Shown piece after piece: positions 38,850 through 47,627 of a stretch of DNA of 64,000 nucleotides. Source of the DNA: Burkholderiales bacterium (GTDB taxonomy: Bacteria; Pseudomonadota; Gammaproteobacteria; Burkholderiales; Burkholderiaceae_C); NCBI GenBank assembly GCA_947453625.1, contig CANGHK010000001.1:1-64000 (forward strand), read 5' to 3'. The notes beneath the pieces are model-generated. The model ran no database searches. It was not told the DNA's origin and worked only from the letters and a program-made list of their open reading frames with translations. A program made the translations under genes and the position numbers. How positions within the stretch are numbered: the stretch's first letter is position 1; every line of letters begins with the position of its first letter.

Positions 38850-39803
38850 ATGCCCGAGATCGACCTTGTCTGCGTTGCCAGTTGGAACGTCGACCTGATT
38901 GCCCATGTCGCTTCGCCCCTGCTGCGCGGACAGACCCAGATGGCCCATCGCTTTGACCGTCTGCCTGGCGGCAAGGGCAGCAATGCCGCCATTGCGGCTG
39001 CCCGCCAGGGCGCGCGGGTCGGACTGATCGCGCGCATCGGTGGCGATGACATGGGCCGGATGGGCCTGGACCTGTGGCATCGCGAAGGCATCGATGCGCG
39101 TCACGTGGTGCAGGCGCCGCAAGAGGCCAATGGCACGGCGCTGATTCTGGTCTTCGATGACGGCGACAACAGCATTGCGGTCTACCCCGGTGCGGGCGCG
39201 GGCTTGTCAGCCGGCCATGTGCTGGCCGCGCGGGAGATGCTTGCCGCCTGCCGGGTGGTGATGGCCTCTTTCGAAGTGCCGCTGGACGCCACGCTGCAAG
39301 CCTTCAGTCTGGCGCGCCAGATGGGCCGGTTCACCTTGCTCAATCCCGCGCCGGCGCCGGCCGGGGGTTTGCCGGATGCGCTGTGGCCGCTAATCGACGT
39401 CCTCACTCCCAATGCCGGTGAGCTTGCCGCCCTTGCCGGTCTTGATCCGTCGCTGACCGATGCGCAGTCGCAGGCCCTGGCCGCCGCGGCACTGCTGGCG
39501 CGTGGGGTGGGCGCGGTGATCGTCACCCGCGGCAGCAAGGGCTGCTGCTTGTATCGGCCGGGACAAGCGCCACTGGCGCTGCTTGGCCATGCCGTGCCGG
39601 TGACCGACACCATCGGTGCCGGTGACACCTTCAGCGGTGCGCTGGCCGCGGCGATGTCGAGAGGCCTGGACCTGCCCGCGGCGATGCGCTGGGCCAATGC
39701 CGCGGCGGCCTTGTCAGTGGCCTCGCACGGTGCGGTCACGGCGATGCCCAAACTGGCCCAGGTTCAGGCGCTGCTGAACAGCGGGCTCAGCGCCCCGCGG
39801 TAG
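38850..39803 (+). CDS. PfkB/ribokinase family carbohydrate kinase
   Basis: A 317-residue sugar kinase. The N-terminal PfkB signature GGKGSNAAIAAARQGARV and the C-terminal DTIGAGDTFSGALAAAM with the catalytic aspartate are intact. NGTALILVFDDGDNSIAVYPGAG and LTPNAGELAALAGL are typical of ribokinase. It would phosphorylate ribose freed by the nucleoside hydrolase, completing a salvage route. The ATG at 38850 is used; there is only a weak ribosome site. Confidence 0.88.
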   Translation: MPEIDLVCVASWNVDLIAHVASPLLRGQTQMAHRFDRLPGGKGSNAAIAAARQGARVGLIARIGGDDMGRMGLDLWHREGIDARHVVQAPQEANGTALILVFDDGDNSIAVYPGAGAGLSAGHVLAAREMLAACRVVMASFEVPLDATLQAFSLARQMGRFTLLNPAPAPAGGLPDALWPLIDVLTPNAGELAALAGLDPSLTDAQSQALAAAALLARGVGAVIVTRGSKGCCLYRPGQAPLALLGHAVPVTDTIGAGDTFSGALAAAMSRGLDLPAAMRWANAAAALSVASHGAVTAMPKLAQVQALLNSGLSAPR

Positions 39804-39969
39804 ACCGCGTTGCCAAGCGGCATTTCTAATCTCAGGCACTTGCAGCTTTACCTACGCGCTTCCGCACCATCCAACTGAATCTCAACTGTAAGCGTTCCGC
39901 CAACCCCATCTTCCCGTCCAACCATGAACCTGCCAACCTTGCGTGCATTGCAACGGCGAAGGAGACGGC

Positions 39970-40085
39970 GTGGATTTGGATCGGGAACGGTTGGAGCGGT
40001 GCTTGGAGCAGGTGGCGGCCTATCGAGCGTCGGGCTTGAAGGCAAGGGCATGGGCGGTGGCCAACGGGGTTGAGCCGAAGGAACG
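39970..40085 (+). pseudogene. remnant of a small IS-associated protein (IS66 Orf1-like)
   Basis: A GTG at 39970 with a strong AAGGAGA box starts DLDRERLERCLEQVAAYRA then SGLKARAWAVANGVEPKE. This is the helix-turn-helix opening of small transposase-accessory proteins, most like those of IS66-type elements. The match stops at about 40085, where the sequence runs into the vapC gene on the other strand. The family name is tentative. The rest of the 39804-40121 gap shows nothing I recognise. Confidence 0.45.
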
Positions 40086-40121
40086 CACCCAGCGCAGTTG
40101 TCGCCGACAGCGTGCCCGTGA

Positions 40122-40544
40122 TCAGAGCCAGGGATTGAGCAGCGGGACGCCGGCGCGTTCAAAGTCAGCGGTGTCGCGCGTGACAACGGTCAGCCCGTGA
40201 TGCGCGGCGGTGGCGGCGATGATGAGATCGGGCTGAGAAAAGGTGTGTCCGCTCTTTCGACCTTCCTCGACCAGCAAGCGCCACTTGAACATCACGTCCT
40301 CGCTGACGGGCAAGACGCGTTGTTCGAACAGGGGACGGATCTTGAGCGCCAGCCAGTCATGGAGTGCCGCTCGACGTTGAACGTCAGCAATCAGTTCTAT
40401 ACCGAATCGGATTTCCGCCAACGTGACACTGCTGACGAACATGGCGTCAAGCCGCAGGCCCGAAACAAATGCCAGCACCTTCGGCTCAGCCTTGGGCTTC
40501 CTCAGCTCAGACAGGACGTTGGTGTCAAGCAGCCAGCCCGTCAC
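40122..40544 (-). CDS. vapC: VapC-type PIN-domain toxin
   Basis: A 140-residue ribonuclease toxin with the PIN acidic set: D7 in LLDTNVLSELRK, E in SVTLAEIRFGIE, D in QPDLIIAATAAHHGL and D in VTRDTADFERAGV. All four metal-binding positions are present. The gene overlaps its antitoxin by 4 bases. An internal 102-base piece is repeated at 31.5 kb. Confidence 0.92.
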   Translation of the reverse strand: MTGWLLDTNVLSELRKPKAEPKVLAFVSGLRLDAMFVSSVTLAEIRFGIELIADVQRRAALHDWLALKIRPLFEQRVLPVSEDVMFKWRLLVEEGRKSGHTFSQPDLIIAATAAHHGLTVVTRDTADFERAGVPLLNPWL

Positions 40545-40831
40545 AGGCCAACGTCCCGCACGGGCATGGCCCCCCGGGCAGGCGTGATCTCCACATCGGG
40601 GTAGGGCGACGATCGCAGCGCATCGATCAGCGCCTGGCCCGTGCGACCGCCTTGCAGGCGACGGTAGTCTTCTGCTGCCAGCACAACAACTTCGTCGCGA
40701 CCATGCACCGTGACATGCTGCGGGCCCTCACTTCGGACGCGACGCACCAACTCACTGAAGCGAGCCTTGGCGTCCTGAAGCACCCAATGACCCGGCAAAG
40801 GAGGAGCTTTCGCTCGCGCCATCTTTTCCAT
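40541..40831 (-). CDS. Phd/YefM-type antitoxin for VapC
   Basis: A 96-residue protein with the Phd/YefM fold signature: WVLQDAKARFSELVRRVRSEG then PQHVTVHGRDEVVVLAAEDYRRL. It should repress its own operon and inhibit the VapC partner. The ATG at 40831 has an AGAGG box 5 bases upstream. Longer upstream reading is not supported. The 242-base gap to the next gene holds a notable inverted repeat but no gene. Confidence 0.87.
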   Translation of the reverse strand: MEKMARAKAPPLPGHWVLQDAKARFSELVRRVRSEGPQHVTVHGRDEVVVLAAEDYRRLQGGRTGQALIDALRSSPYPDVEITPARGAMPVRDVGL

Positions 40832-41011
40832 CTTTACCTCTAAAAATATAGTCTGTCTGACCAGAATAACATATCCACCGGCCTGCATGTGTGGCACGAA
40901 GCGGGAAGCGACCCTACCAGTGCTTTGTTGAGCGTTCGCAACCGCCCCCCCACACCGTAGGGGCACCGGTAGCCGCGCCGCAGGCCCAACATGCCAGCAA
41001 CAGCAGCGGGA

Positions 41012-41051
41012 AGCGACGGTGCCCACTGCCTACATCGCTTGCACCGTCGCT
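41012..41051 (+). promoter_or_regulatory. 11-bp perfect inverted repeat in the leader of the PEP-CTERM gene
   Basis: AGCGACGGTGC (41012-41022) and GCACCGTCGCT (41041-41051) are perfectly complementary across an 18-nt loop. The repeat ends 22 bases before the ATG and 9 before the GGAGG ribosome site. It could be a regulator-binding site or an mRNA leader hairpin. Confidence 0.5.
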
Positions 41052-41073
41052 AAATTTGCCGGAGGTTCACAAC

Positions 41074-41733
41074 ATGAAGTCCATGCTTTCCGCCGTCTCG
41101 ATTGCCCTGCTGGCTGCACTGGCCGCACCCGGTGCCCAGGCCCAGAACCAGATCAAGTTCTGGGATCAGGGAGAGAACGTGTCGGTCACCTGGAATGGCT
41201 TGGCCCCCGGCCAACCCACAGTTCCCATCGCCAACTTCGTGATGCAGCCCGGACCCGGGCCCGCAAACGACCCAGGCGAGATCATCCAGTTCGATCTGAT
41301 CGCACCGCCGGTTGGCAACCTCTTTCCGTCACAAACAGCACCTGGCCCGCTAGGGCCCATCCCCTACATCTACACCCAGCTCTATGAGCCTGGGCCGACA
41401 GGCGGGCAGATCGTCAGCGACGAATTCCTGATCTACCCGAATAACCTTGGCCCCAATCCCAATCTCCCCGGCTTCCATGTCGTCTTCACCTCTGCGGACG
41501 CGCCGCTGATCTGGAATCAGGTGAAGCAGCAGTACAACTTCGCGTTGGTACCGTCGACGCTGAGCGCCCTGGAAATTGCCAGCTTTCAGGTGGTCGGCAA
41601 CATCGGCGACCCTGGCGCCGTTCCCGATACAGTCTTCAGCGTCAACTCAGTGCCAGAGCCCGGCACCTACGCGATGATGCTTGCGGGCTTGGCTGGGCTG
41701 GCATGGCTTGGCCGCCGCCAGCGCAAGGTTTAG
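41074..41733 (+). CDS. PEP-CTERM sorting domain protein
   Basis: A 219-residue exported protein. The signal peptide covers residues 1-23 (cleavage after GAQA). The C-terminal sorting signal begins at residue 193: VPEPGTYAMMLAGLAGLAW then LGRRQRKV. That is the VPEP motif, a membrane helix and a basic tail, the substrate layout of exosortases. The mature part is rich in Pro, Asn and Gly and resembles no enzyme I know. XrtB encoded at 54.9 kb is the likely sorting enzyme. A GGAGG box precedes the ATG. Confidence 0.93.
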   Translation: MKSMLSAVSIALLAALAAPGAQAQNQIKFWDQGENVSVTWNGLAPGQPTVPIANFVMQPGPGPANDPGEIIQFDLIAPPVGNLFPSQTAPGPLGPIPYIYTQLYEPGPTGGQIVSDEFLIYPNNLGPNPNLPGFHVVFTSADAPLIWNQVKQQYNFALVPSTLSALEIASFQVVGNIGDPGAVPDTVFSVNSVPEPGTYAMMLAGLAGLAWLGRRQRKV

Positions 41734-42123
41734 CCTGGAACAAGGCCGCGGCGCGGGAGCGCTGCGGTAGTTCGTACACATTAAGCCGCAGGTCCGCGAA
41801 ACCGAACCCCCGGATTTTGGCTCGCTGGGCCGGAACGGCGCCCCGATGTCGCCTGGTAGCGGCTCAGCTTCGTCGAAGGCCAAACCGGAGGGCGGCAAGG
41901 TCGGGAGCGCTGCTGGCGCTGACGACAACGCTGGAACCTGAACACGTTCCGCAGGAGCGGCCACCGCGCCAAAGATGTAGCCCACCTGCGTGGACTGCAA
42001 GCGCGCGGCTTGCAACGCCCGCCAGAAACCGGACCTGCTTCGCAATCCGTCCTAGATGCAAGCCGGCTTGCACGCCAAATCCGCAGTACAAATGGGCGCC
42101 GAGTCCACCGCGCACTGAATACG
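41734..42123. other. 390-bp gap before the WecG-type gene, with paired TGCAAGC palindromes
   Basis: No gene is supported. Two related palindromes occur: TGCAAGC-N5-GCTTGCA (41996-42014) and TGCAAGC-N2-GCTTGCA (42057-42072). They lie about 60 bp apart centre to centre and 50-130 bp before the glycosyltransferase ATG. Two sites for one regulator is possible. Confidence 0.45.
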
Positions 42124-42891
42124 ATGCCTAACGCCGCTAAACAGCGAAGCACCCTGCCGGTCCTGGGCGCCCCGATTGATGTGCTGGACGCTGAAATCGC
42201 AGTGCAGCGCATCAGCGCCTGGGCGCAAAGCTCTCAGAGCCGCTACGTTTGCATCTGCAACGCCCATTCAGTCGTGACCACCCGGCAAGATCCCACCTTC
42301 GCATCGGCAATAGCTGGCGCCGACATGGCGACGCCTGACGGTGCGCCGGTGGCGTGGATGCTCAAACGCCTGGGTGCCGCCCAGCAAACCCGCGTGAGCG
42401 GCCCTGAGCTGATGCTCAACTACTGCGCGCGCGCCAGCCGCAACGGGCAGTCCCTCTACCTGTATGGCAGCACACCCGCCACTTTGGCGGCGTTGCAAAA
42501 TGAGTTGAAGCGACGCTGGCCGGCGCTGAACATCGCCGGTGCCGAATCACCCCCATTCAAGGCACCAACCGCCGCCGAGGACGCAGCGACGGTAGAACGC
42601 ATCAATGCCTCGGGCGCTGGCACGGTTTGGGTAAGCCTGGGCTGCCCGAAGCAAGAGTTGTGGATGGCCTCACATCGCGGCCGCGTGCAGGCGGTGATGG
42701 TGGGCGTTGGGGCGGCGTTCGATTTTCATGCCGGTACCATCTCACGAGCCCCCCCCTGGATGCGCGAAAACGGCCTGGAATGGCTGCACCGCCTTGCGAG
42801 TGAGCCCAGGCGCTTGTGGAAGCGCTACTTGCTGACCAACACCGTATTCCTGCTGGGTGCTGCACGACAATTGTTGATGCCACGCCGTTGA
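42124..42891 (+). CDS. WecG/TagA/CpsF family glycosyltransferase
   Basis: A 255-residue GT26-family enzyme that adds an N-acetylhexosamine-type or uronic sugar to a lipid-linked acceptor at the inner membrane. Signatures are ICNAHSVVTTRQDP, PDGAPVAWMLKRLG, VSLGCPKQELWMASHRGR, VGVGAAFDFHAGTISRAPPW and a basic C-terminal LASEPRRLWKRYL. The ATG at 42124 is preferred over a longer frame without a ribosome site. Confidence 0.9.
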   Translation: MPNAAKQRSTLPVLGAPIDVLDAEIAVQRISAWAQSSQSRYVCICNAHSVVTTRQDPTFASAIAGADMATPDGAPVAWMLKRLGAAQQTRVSGPELMLNYCARASRNGQSLYLYGSTPATLAALQNELKRRWPALNIAGAESPPFKAPTAAEDAATVERINASGAGTVWVSLGCPKQELWMASHRGRVQAVMVGVGAAFDFHAGTISRAPPWMRENGLEWLHRLASEPRRLWKRYLLTNTVFLLGAARQLLMPRR

Positions 42892-43183
42892 CGCACTGGT
42901 GGCAGGGCAGCGTTCATTGCGCTTGCGCTTGCGCAGAACACCCGCTGACTTCGTCTGCAAGTTGAACCAGCCCAGCAGGCGCGAATGCCCCCACCTTGGT
43001 GACCACCAATTAAGCAGAGTGATAATTCTTCGCACAATCTTTGCATCTTGTGTTCGGCTCGGCATTTCCAACGGGCTTGATCGTCAGCCTAATGCACCAC
43101 ATGACCAAAGCCTGAAATCAAAGGTATCGGGTTTCTTATCAAGATCCCAGAAACGATAAAAGCTTTGTAAAGTATTAAAAATA

Positions 43184-43939
43184 ATGATGAAAGCACTATT
43201 TTCACGCTTGGTGGAATCATCGCTGCCGCTGAGAAAATTTGAAGTTGCCCGCTGGGCTGGGCCGCCAACCTTGAGCGTCGTTGCTGACGACGGCTACTTG
43301 GAAGATGCAGCGGATGTAGCGCCCTTGCTAGAGTCCTTCCAGGTGCGCGGCACATTTGCCATCTGCCACGGGTTATTGGCCAAGCCCGGATACGTCGATA
43401 CATCCAGCGTGAAAAAACTGATTGCCGCTGGGCATGAAATCGCGAGCCACATGGTTGATCACGTACCGTCGACCCGTTTTTCGAACAAAGAGTGTCTGCA
43501 TGCCATGCTTGAAAGCAAGCTGCGGCTGATGGCCATGGGCGCCGAGGTCAAGACGCTGGTCTACCCCTATGGCGTGAATGATCGCCGGACAAGGAAGCTT
43601 GCGGCGCAGCACTACGATCAGGCGCTTGGAACCTGGCCAGGCGTGACAAATTGTCAATTCAACGCCTATGCAATTCGCCGAATGCCATTCGGCTCGTATG
43701 AGGCCCGCCGTCACCCGATTTCCAATTCACCTGAACCCTGGCTGGACCATGTGGTGCAGCATTCGAGCCTCCTGACTGTGATGCTTCATTCCGGTGCCGC
43801 TGGCCGCGCCAAGGATCACACAAAGCGGCTGACCCGACTGCTCGACATGGCCAAGAACAGGCGAATCCATATCCGCACAGTGAACGATGCACTGCGCGAG
43901 GGAAGGGCCCAGGCGCGACAGACCATTCAACAGGCGTGA
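43184..43939 (+). CDS. polysaccharide deacetylase (NodB homology domain)
   Basis: A 251-residue carbohydrate esterase 4-type protein. Motif 1 is VVADDGYLED (the two aspartates), motif 2 is SHMVDH (the metal-binding HxxxH) preceded by GHEIA, and motif 3 is YPYGVND. No signal peptide is visible, so it would act in the cytoplasm or by another route. It may de-N-acetylate the polymer or its precursor. The upstream 290 bases are clearly AT-richer than the surroundings and show no gene. Confidence 0.83.
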   Translation: MMKALFSRLVESSLPLRKFEVARWAGPPTLSVVADDGYLEDAADVAPLLESFQVRGTFAICHGLLAKPGYVDTSSVKKLIAAGHEIASHMVDHVPSTRFSNKECLHAMLESKLRLMAMGAEVKTLVYPYGVNDRRTRKLAAQHYDQALGTWPGVTNCQFNAYAIRRMPFGSYEARRHPISNSPEPWLDHVVQHSSLLTVMLHSGAAGRAKDHTKRLTRLLDMAKNRRIHIRTVNDALREGRAQARQTIQQA

Positions 43940-43958
43940 GTTGCCACTACTTCACTGA

Positions 43959-44105
43959 ATTGAATGCTGGCACCGGGTGGTCGGCTTCGCCTCGGGCGGC
44001 GCCAATGATGTCGCTTCGGGTTACAACTTAGGAGTTCAGCGTACCGATATCGCGGTCGATAGCAGTGGCAGTGACCTCGGCATCGACCTGCACAACAGTC
44101 TTTGA
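43959..44105 (+). pseudogene. orphan C-terminal coding fragment
   Basis: An open frame without a start codon reads RVVGFASGGANDVASGYNLG then VQRTDIAVDSSGSDLGIDL and HNSL before a stop. The composition (Gly, Asp, Ser, Asn) looks like the end of a secreted repeat or beta-helix protein. The rest of such a gene is missing because the deacetylase stop is only 20 bases upstream. It may be left from a deleted exported protein. Confidence 0.4.
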
Positions 44106-44203
44106 ACGCCTTCTCTTCGGAGAGCCGATGGCACTTGGTAGCGCTGCTGCAAAGCAGGCCATCACCCACGCCACGCTATGCTCCCAAGACAAGGCCGTTC
44201 CAT

Positions 44204-46435
44204 ATGCGCAACCCGCGCTTTAATCGCTCAAGCACGATGCTCGCTGGCTCAACCCTTTCGCTGTTCCTGGCCGCATGCGGCGGGGGCAACGGCGAAGCAC
44301 CGGAACAGCCACTTGCACTGGATATCCAACCTGTCGCGGCGCAAATAGCCAGCATCGCAGGCCCTACAGATGCCGTAGATACAGACGCCGCGGTTGCCGC
44401 GCAGGCATTGGGACCAGAGGAAGTGGTTTTTGGTAGACCATCAGAACAGCTCACAACGACAGCATCGGTTGTGGCTGATTCGCCTAATCAGCCGGCCAGT
44501 GGCGTTGACAGTACAGCCGCGAGTACGGCGCCCGAACCCGGCCCAACGATGGCAGCCACGGCTGCCCAAAGGACGCCAAAGCCCGTACCCATCAGCACGG
44601 GTTTTTTCCTCGCCAATCGCACAGCTTCTGAAAATTGGGCCAATGCACGCCTGCTGGCAGCCAATGACAGGGTGTGGGCATCGTGGCTGGGCAGCAGGCG
44701 CGATCTGCTCGGCAAGTGGTTCGGCCAGGCTCGCGACCGCGTCGATCTCATCGCCGGCTACCCGAATGACCTGGTTGATGCCCAAACCGGCGCGGCAGTC
44801 CCGTGGACGTACGACATGGCCGAACCGCCGGCAGGAACCACGGCCGCTGAGGTGAAGTACAAGTCAGCCTGGGTTGCCATCAACCGCCAATACAACATCA
44901 GCCGAACGCTTGACGCGGCGCGCTTCTACAAGTTGAGTGGGGACCTGACCCTGGCAGAAACAGCAGCCAGGCAACTCGATTTCTACGCCAACAACTACGC
45001 CAATTGGCCGCTGCGCACAGCGATCGGCAATGCCCGCATGCTGGGACAGAGTTTGGACGAAGCTGTTTCCGCTCTTGAGATGCTGCAGGCCGCCAATGCC
45101 TTGACTGCCTATGCCACGCCACAGCGCCAAGCGCTGTGGCGCGACGGCCTGTTCAAGCCCATGGCAGTCAACCTGCAGACCTACGCCTACGGCGCGCTGA
45201 ACAACATCAATCTGTGGTGCTCAACGGCGGTTGCAGCCATCGGCATGCAGTACAAAGACGCCACCTTGCTGGCAGCCGGCACCACCGGCCCCAAGGGGGT
45301 CAATGCAGTACTGGCCACCGGCGTCACACGCGACGGCATCTGGTTCGAAGGCTCATTCGCCTACAACGACTATGTGCTGTTTGCGCTCGCGCGGCTGTTC
45401 GACCTGGCTGCGCAAAATGGCCGTGCCGACTTGGTTCAATCGTATGTGAACCAGGTGCAATCCATGCTGCTGGCACCGACCTTGTTCAAGTTTGACGACG
45501 GCACGCTACCGATGGTTTCAGACACCCGCTCACCAGTGGCGCCAGTCGACATCGGCACCCATCTGGCGCTCTACCGCCATGTGCCCACCACCTTCGGGAT
45601 GCAGGCGGCGACGACTACGAGAACCTGGGACACGCTGCTGGATGCACCCACCGCAGGCGTCAAGACAACGGCGCTGCCCACGGCGCAGTCGCGCCATGCC
45701 GAAGACACCCGCATGGCGCTGCTGCGCCAGGGCGACTGGCAACTGTTTGTTCACTACGGGCAAAAAACCATCAACCATGCGCAAGAGGAAGCCCTGAGCT
45801 ACGACCTGGCACAGGGAACAACATCCATCAGCCGAGACGCCGGCACGGCCACTTCGTACAGTTCAGCCCAGCACGCGGACTACTTCTCGAAGGGCGTGGG
45901 CAACAATGTGCCGCTGATCGACGGCCAGGGGCAAGAGCAATGGGCGCCGGGCGTGGTGCAGACATTTGACGCGACGGCGGGTGTGCTGGATGTCAGCCAT
46001 CCCACCTACCGGCACGATGTCAGCGTCAGCCGCCGGTTCCAGCTTGGCAGCGCCGGCTTGACCGAACTTACCCGATTGAACTTGGTGCCACCCCAGACCG
46101 CCGCGCGCCGGCTGGGTGTGATGTTCAACACTGCCTGTGGGGTGGCCATCACCGATCCGCGCGCGGGTTTGGGGACCAGCGCAGCCGCACCCTCCGGAAG
46201 CCCCGGCTTCGCGCTCTGGTCTCAGGTGCAGCGCTACAACGTACAGGCAACCTGGAGCGCGGTGCTCACCTGTGCCGGCAAACCGTACGCGCTCACAGTA
46301 TCGACAGCAGCCCCACACACGGCCTACAGCGCGACGGCGCCCAACACCCCATTGCCGGCCACCCGTAATGCCCTCTACGTGGAGGCCAGTGGCACTGACG
46401 TGAGCTTCCAGACCCATATTCGCGCACTGCCCTGA
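44204..46435 (+). CDS. heparinase II/III- and alginate-lyase-like lipoprotein
   Basis: A 743-residue putative polysaccharide lyase. A lipobox LFLAAC places the lipidated cysteine at residue 25. About 110 residues of Ala/Thr/Pro/Ser-rich linker follow. From ~residue 135 a helical alginate-lyase-like domain runs (NINLWCSTAVAAIG, GIWFEGSFAYNDYVLFALARL). The C-terminal beta-rich part has HYGQKTINHAQEEALSYDL and GVGNNVPLIDGQGQ, as in the heparinase II/III domain. It likely trims or degrades the exopolysaccharide in the periplasm or at the surface. The start ATG at 44204 fits the lipoprotein signal. Confidence 0.8.
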   Translation: MRNPRFNRSSTMLAGSTLSLFLAACGGGNGEAPEQPLALDIQPVAAQIASIAGPTDAVDTDAAVAAQALGPEEVVFGRPSEQLTTTASVVADSPNQPASGVDSTAASTAPEPGPTMAATAAQRTPKPVPISTGFFLANRTASENWANARLLAANDRVWASWLGSRRDLLGKWFGQARDRVDLIAGYPNDLVDAQTGAAVPWTYDMAEPPAGTTAAEVKYKSAWVAINRQYNISRTLDAARFYKLSGDLTLAETAARQLDFYANNYANWPLRTAIGNARMLGQSLDEAVSALEMLQAANALTAYATPQRQALWRDGLFKPMAVNLQTYAYGALNNINLWCSTAVAAIGMQYKDATLLAAGTTGPKGVNAVLATGVTRDGIWFEGSFAYNDYVLFALARLFDLAAQNGRADLVQSYVNQVQSMLLAPTLFKFDDGTLPMVSDTRSPVAPVDIGTHLALYRHVPTTFGMQAATTTRTWDTLLDAPTAGVKTTALPTAQSRHAEDTRMALLRQGDWQLFVHYGQKTINHAQEEALSYDLAQGTTSISRDAGTATSYSSAQHADYFSKGVGNNVPLIDGQGQEQWAPGVVQTFDATAGVLDVSHPTYRHDVSVSRRFQLGSAGLTELTRLNLVPPQTAARRLGVMFNTACGVAITDPRAGLGTSAAAPSGSPGFALWSQVQRYNVQATWSAVLTCAGKPYALTVSTAAPHTAYSATAPNTPLPATRNALYVEASGTDVSFQTHIRALP

Positions 46436-46478
46436 AACAGCAACCAGCCCCCGCGACCAGCCGCCCCGCAGTTGGGGC

Positions 46479-47627
46479 TCAAAGCCGCGGCGCTTGCAAG
46501 CAAGCCAGCATGCCCTGGGTGAAACGTTCGACCATGCTAGCGAGTGTGTACTGCTCGGCGGCGGCGCGCGCCGCGGCGCTGATCCGGTCGCGCCGGGCAA
46601 GGTCTCCCATCAGGGCCAGCACAGTCTGCGCGTAGGCCGCGCTGTTGCCCGGGCAGATCAAGCTGTTCTCGTCGTGCAACAGGTAGGCGATCTCGGGCCC
46701 GTGCAGCGCATCGTCGGTGGTGATCAAGGGCAGGCCGGCAACAAAACTGTCGAGCACATGCAGGCCGACAGCACCCGGACTCAGGTACAACTGGGCGGCC
46801 CGAAACCACGCCGCTTTCTCGGGGCCGCGCCTGACGCCCACCCAATGCAGCCAGGGGCTGTTCGCAGCGCGCCGCAGCACATCGCGGCTAGGGCCGTCGC
46901 CCATCACCACCAGTCGAAAGTCCGGCCGCTGCGCCGCCACCACGGCACAGGCCTCCAGCAGCAAGGGCAAACGCTTGTCGGGATAGAGCGATCCGCAGTA
47001 AACACCGACGACGCTGCCAGCGCCGGCGCCGATGGACTGGCGCAGCGCCGCCACCTGCGCGGCACTGATGGCCGCCAACTCAGCCGCAAAGCGTGAGTTG
47101 TCGATGGCGTTGTTCAGCACCGTGATTCGCTGGCGTGGATAAGCCGCCGCTTCAACAATGGCCCGCGTGGCTTCGGTGTAAGCAAACCACCAATCCACCC
47201 GGCCCAACATCAGCCGCTTCCATCGCTCTCGCCAACCGGCGGGCGCAGCGCTCTGAAAGTTTCGGCCGTGTCCCCAATAGGCCACCCGGGTATGCCGAGG
47301 TCCCCAACCGAGCAACCAAGGGTAGTTGGACAGCAAGCGGCTTTCCTGCATCAGCACCACCAGATCGGTGTCGCGTGTCGATACCTGCAAAGGCTGCCAC
47401 AGCCAATCACGGCCCGATATGCGCAGCGAGCGATTGCGCAACGAGATAGCCCAAGGCAGCACAGCCGTGTCCTGGCGGAGGCTTTCTGCCGGCGTAGGTT
47501 GCCCATGCACCAGCGACAGGTCGATACCTGCCGCAGCGCAAGACGCCCGCAATTGCTCGAACATGGCCGTCCGGTAATGCAGCAGGCGATGCTGAACGAT
47601 GCAGACTTTGAACCGCACCGGCGTCAA
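46479..47627 (-). CDS. glycosyltransferase family 1/4 protein
   Basis: A 382-residue GT-B fold enzyme. The N-terminal acceptor domain opens [14 protein letters not shown]. The C-terminal donor domain has [53 protein letters not shown] and [15 protein letters not shown], with the E-x7-E-like region altered to H-x-P-E. I used the TTG at 47627, which overlaps the acyltransferase stop (TTGA); a GTG three codons on is equally possible. It is the last gene of the leftward operon and converges on the heparinase-like gene. Confidence 0.82.
   Translation of the reverse strand: MTPVRFKVCIVQHRLLHYRTAMFEQLRASCAAAGIDLSLVHGQPTPAESLRQDTAVLPWAISLRNRSLRISGRDWLWQPLQVSTRDTDLVVLMQESRLLSNYPWLLGWGPRHTRVAYWGHGRNFQSAAPAGWRERWKRLMLGRVDWWFAYTEATRAIVEAAAYPRQRITVLNNAIDNSRFAAELAAISAAQVAALRQSIGAGAGSVVGVYCGSLYPDKRLPLLLEACAVVAAQRPDFRLVVMGDGPSRDVLRRAANSPWLHWVGVRRGPEKAAWFRAAQLYLSPGAVGLHVLDSFVAGLPLITTDDALHGPEIAYLLHDENSLICPGNSAAYAQTVLALMGDLARRDRISAAARAAAEQYTLASMVERFTQGMLACLQAPRL

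Noticed and set aside
40880-41060. possible sigma-54 promoter before the PEP-CTERM gene
   Set aside because: A TGGCACG occurs at about 40892 but no GC/TTGC element follows at the required spacing.
46463-46478. GCCCC/GGGGC hairpin between the lyase and glycosyltransferase genes
   Set aside because: The stem is only 5 bp with no T-tract on either side, too weak to call a terminator.
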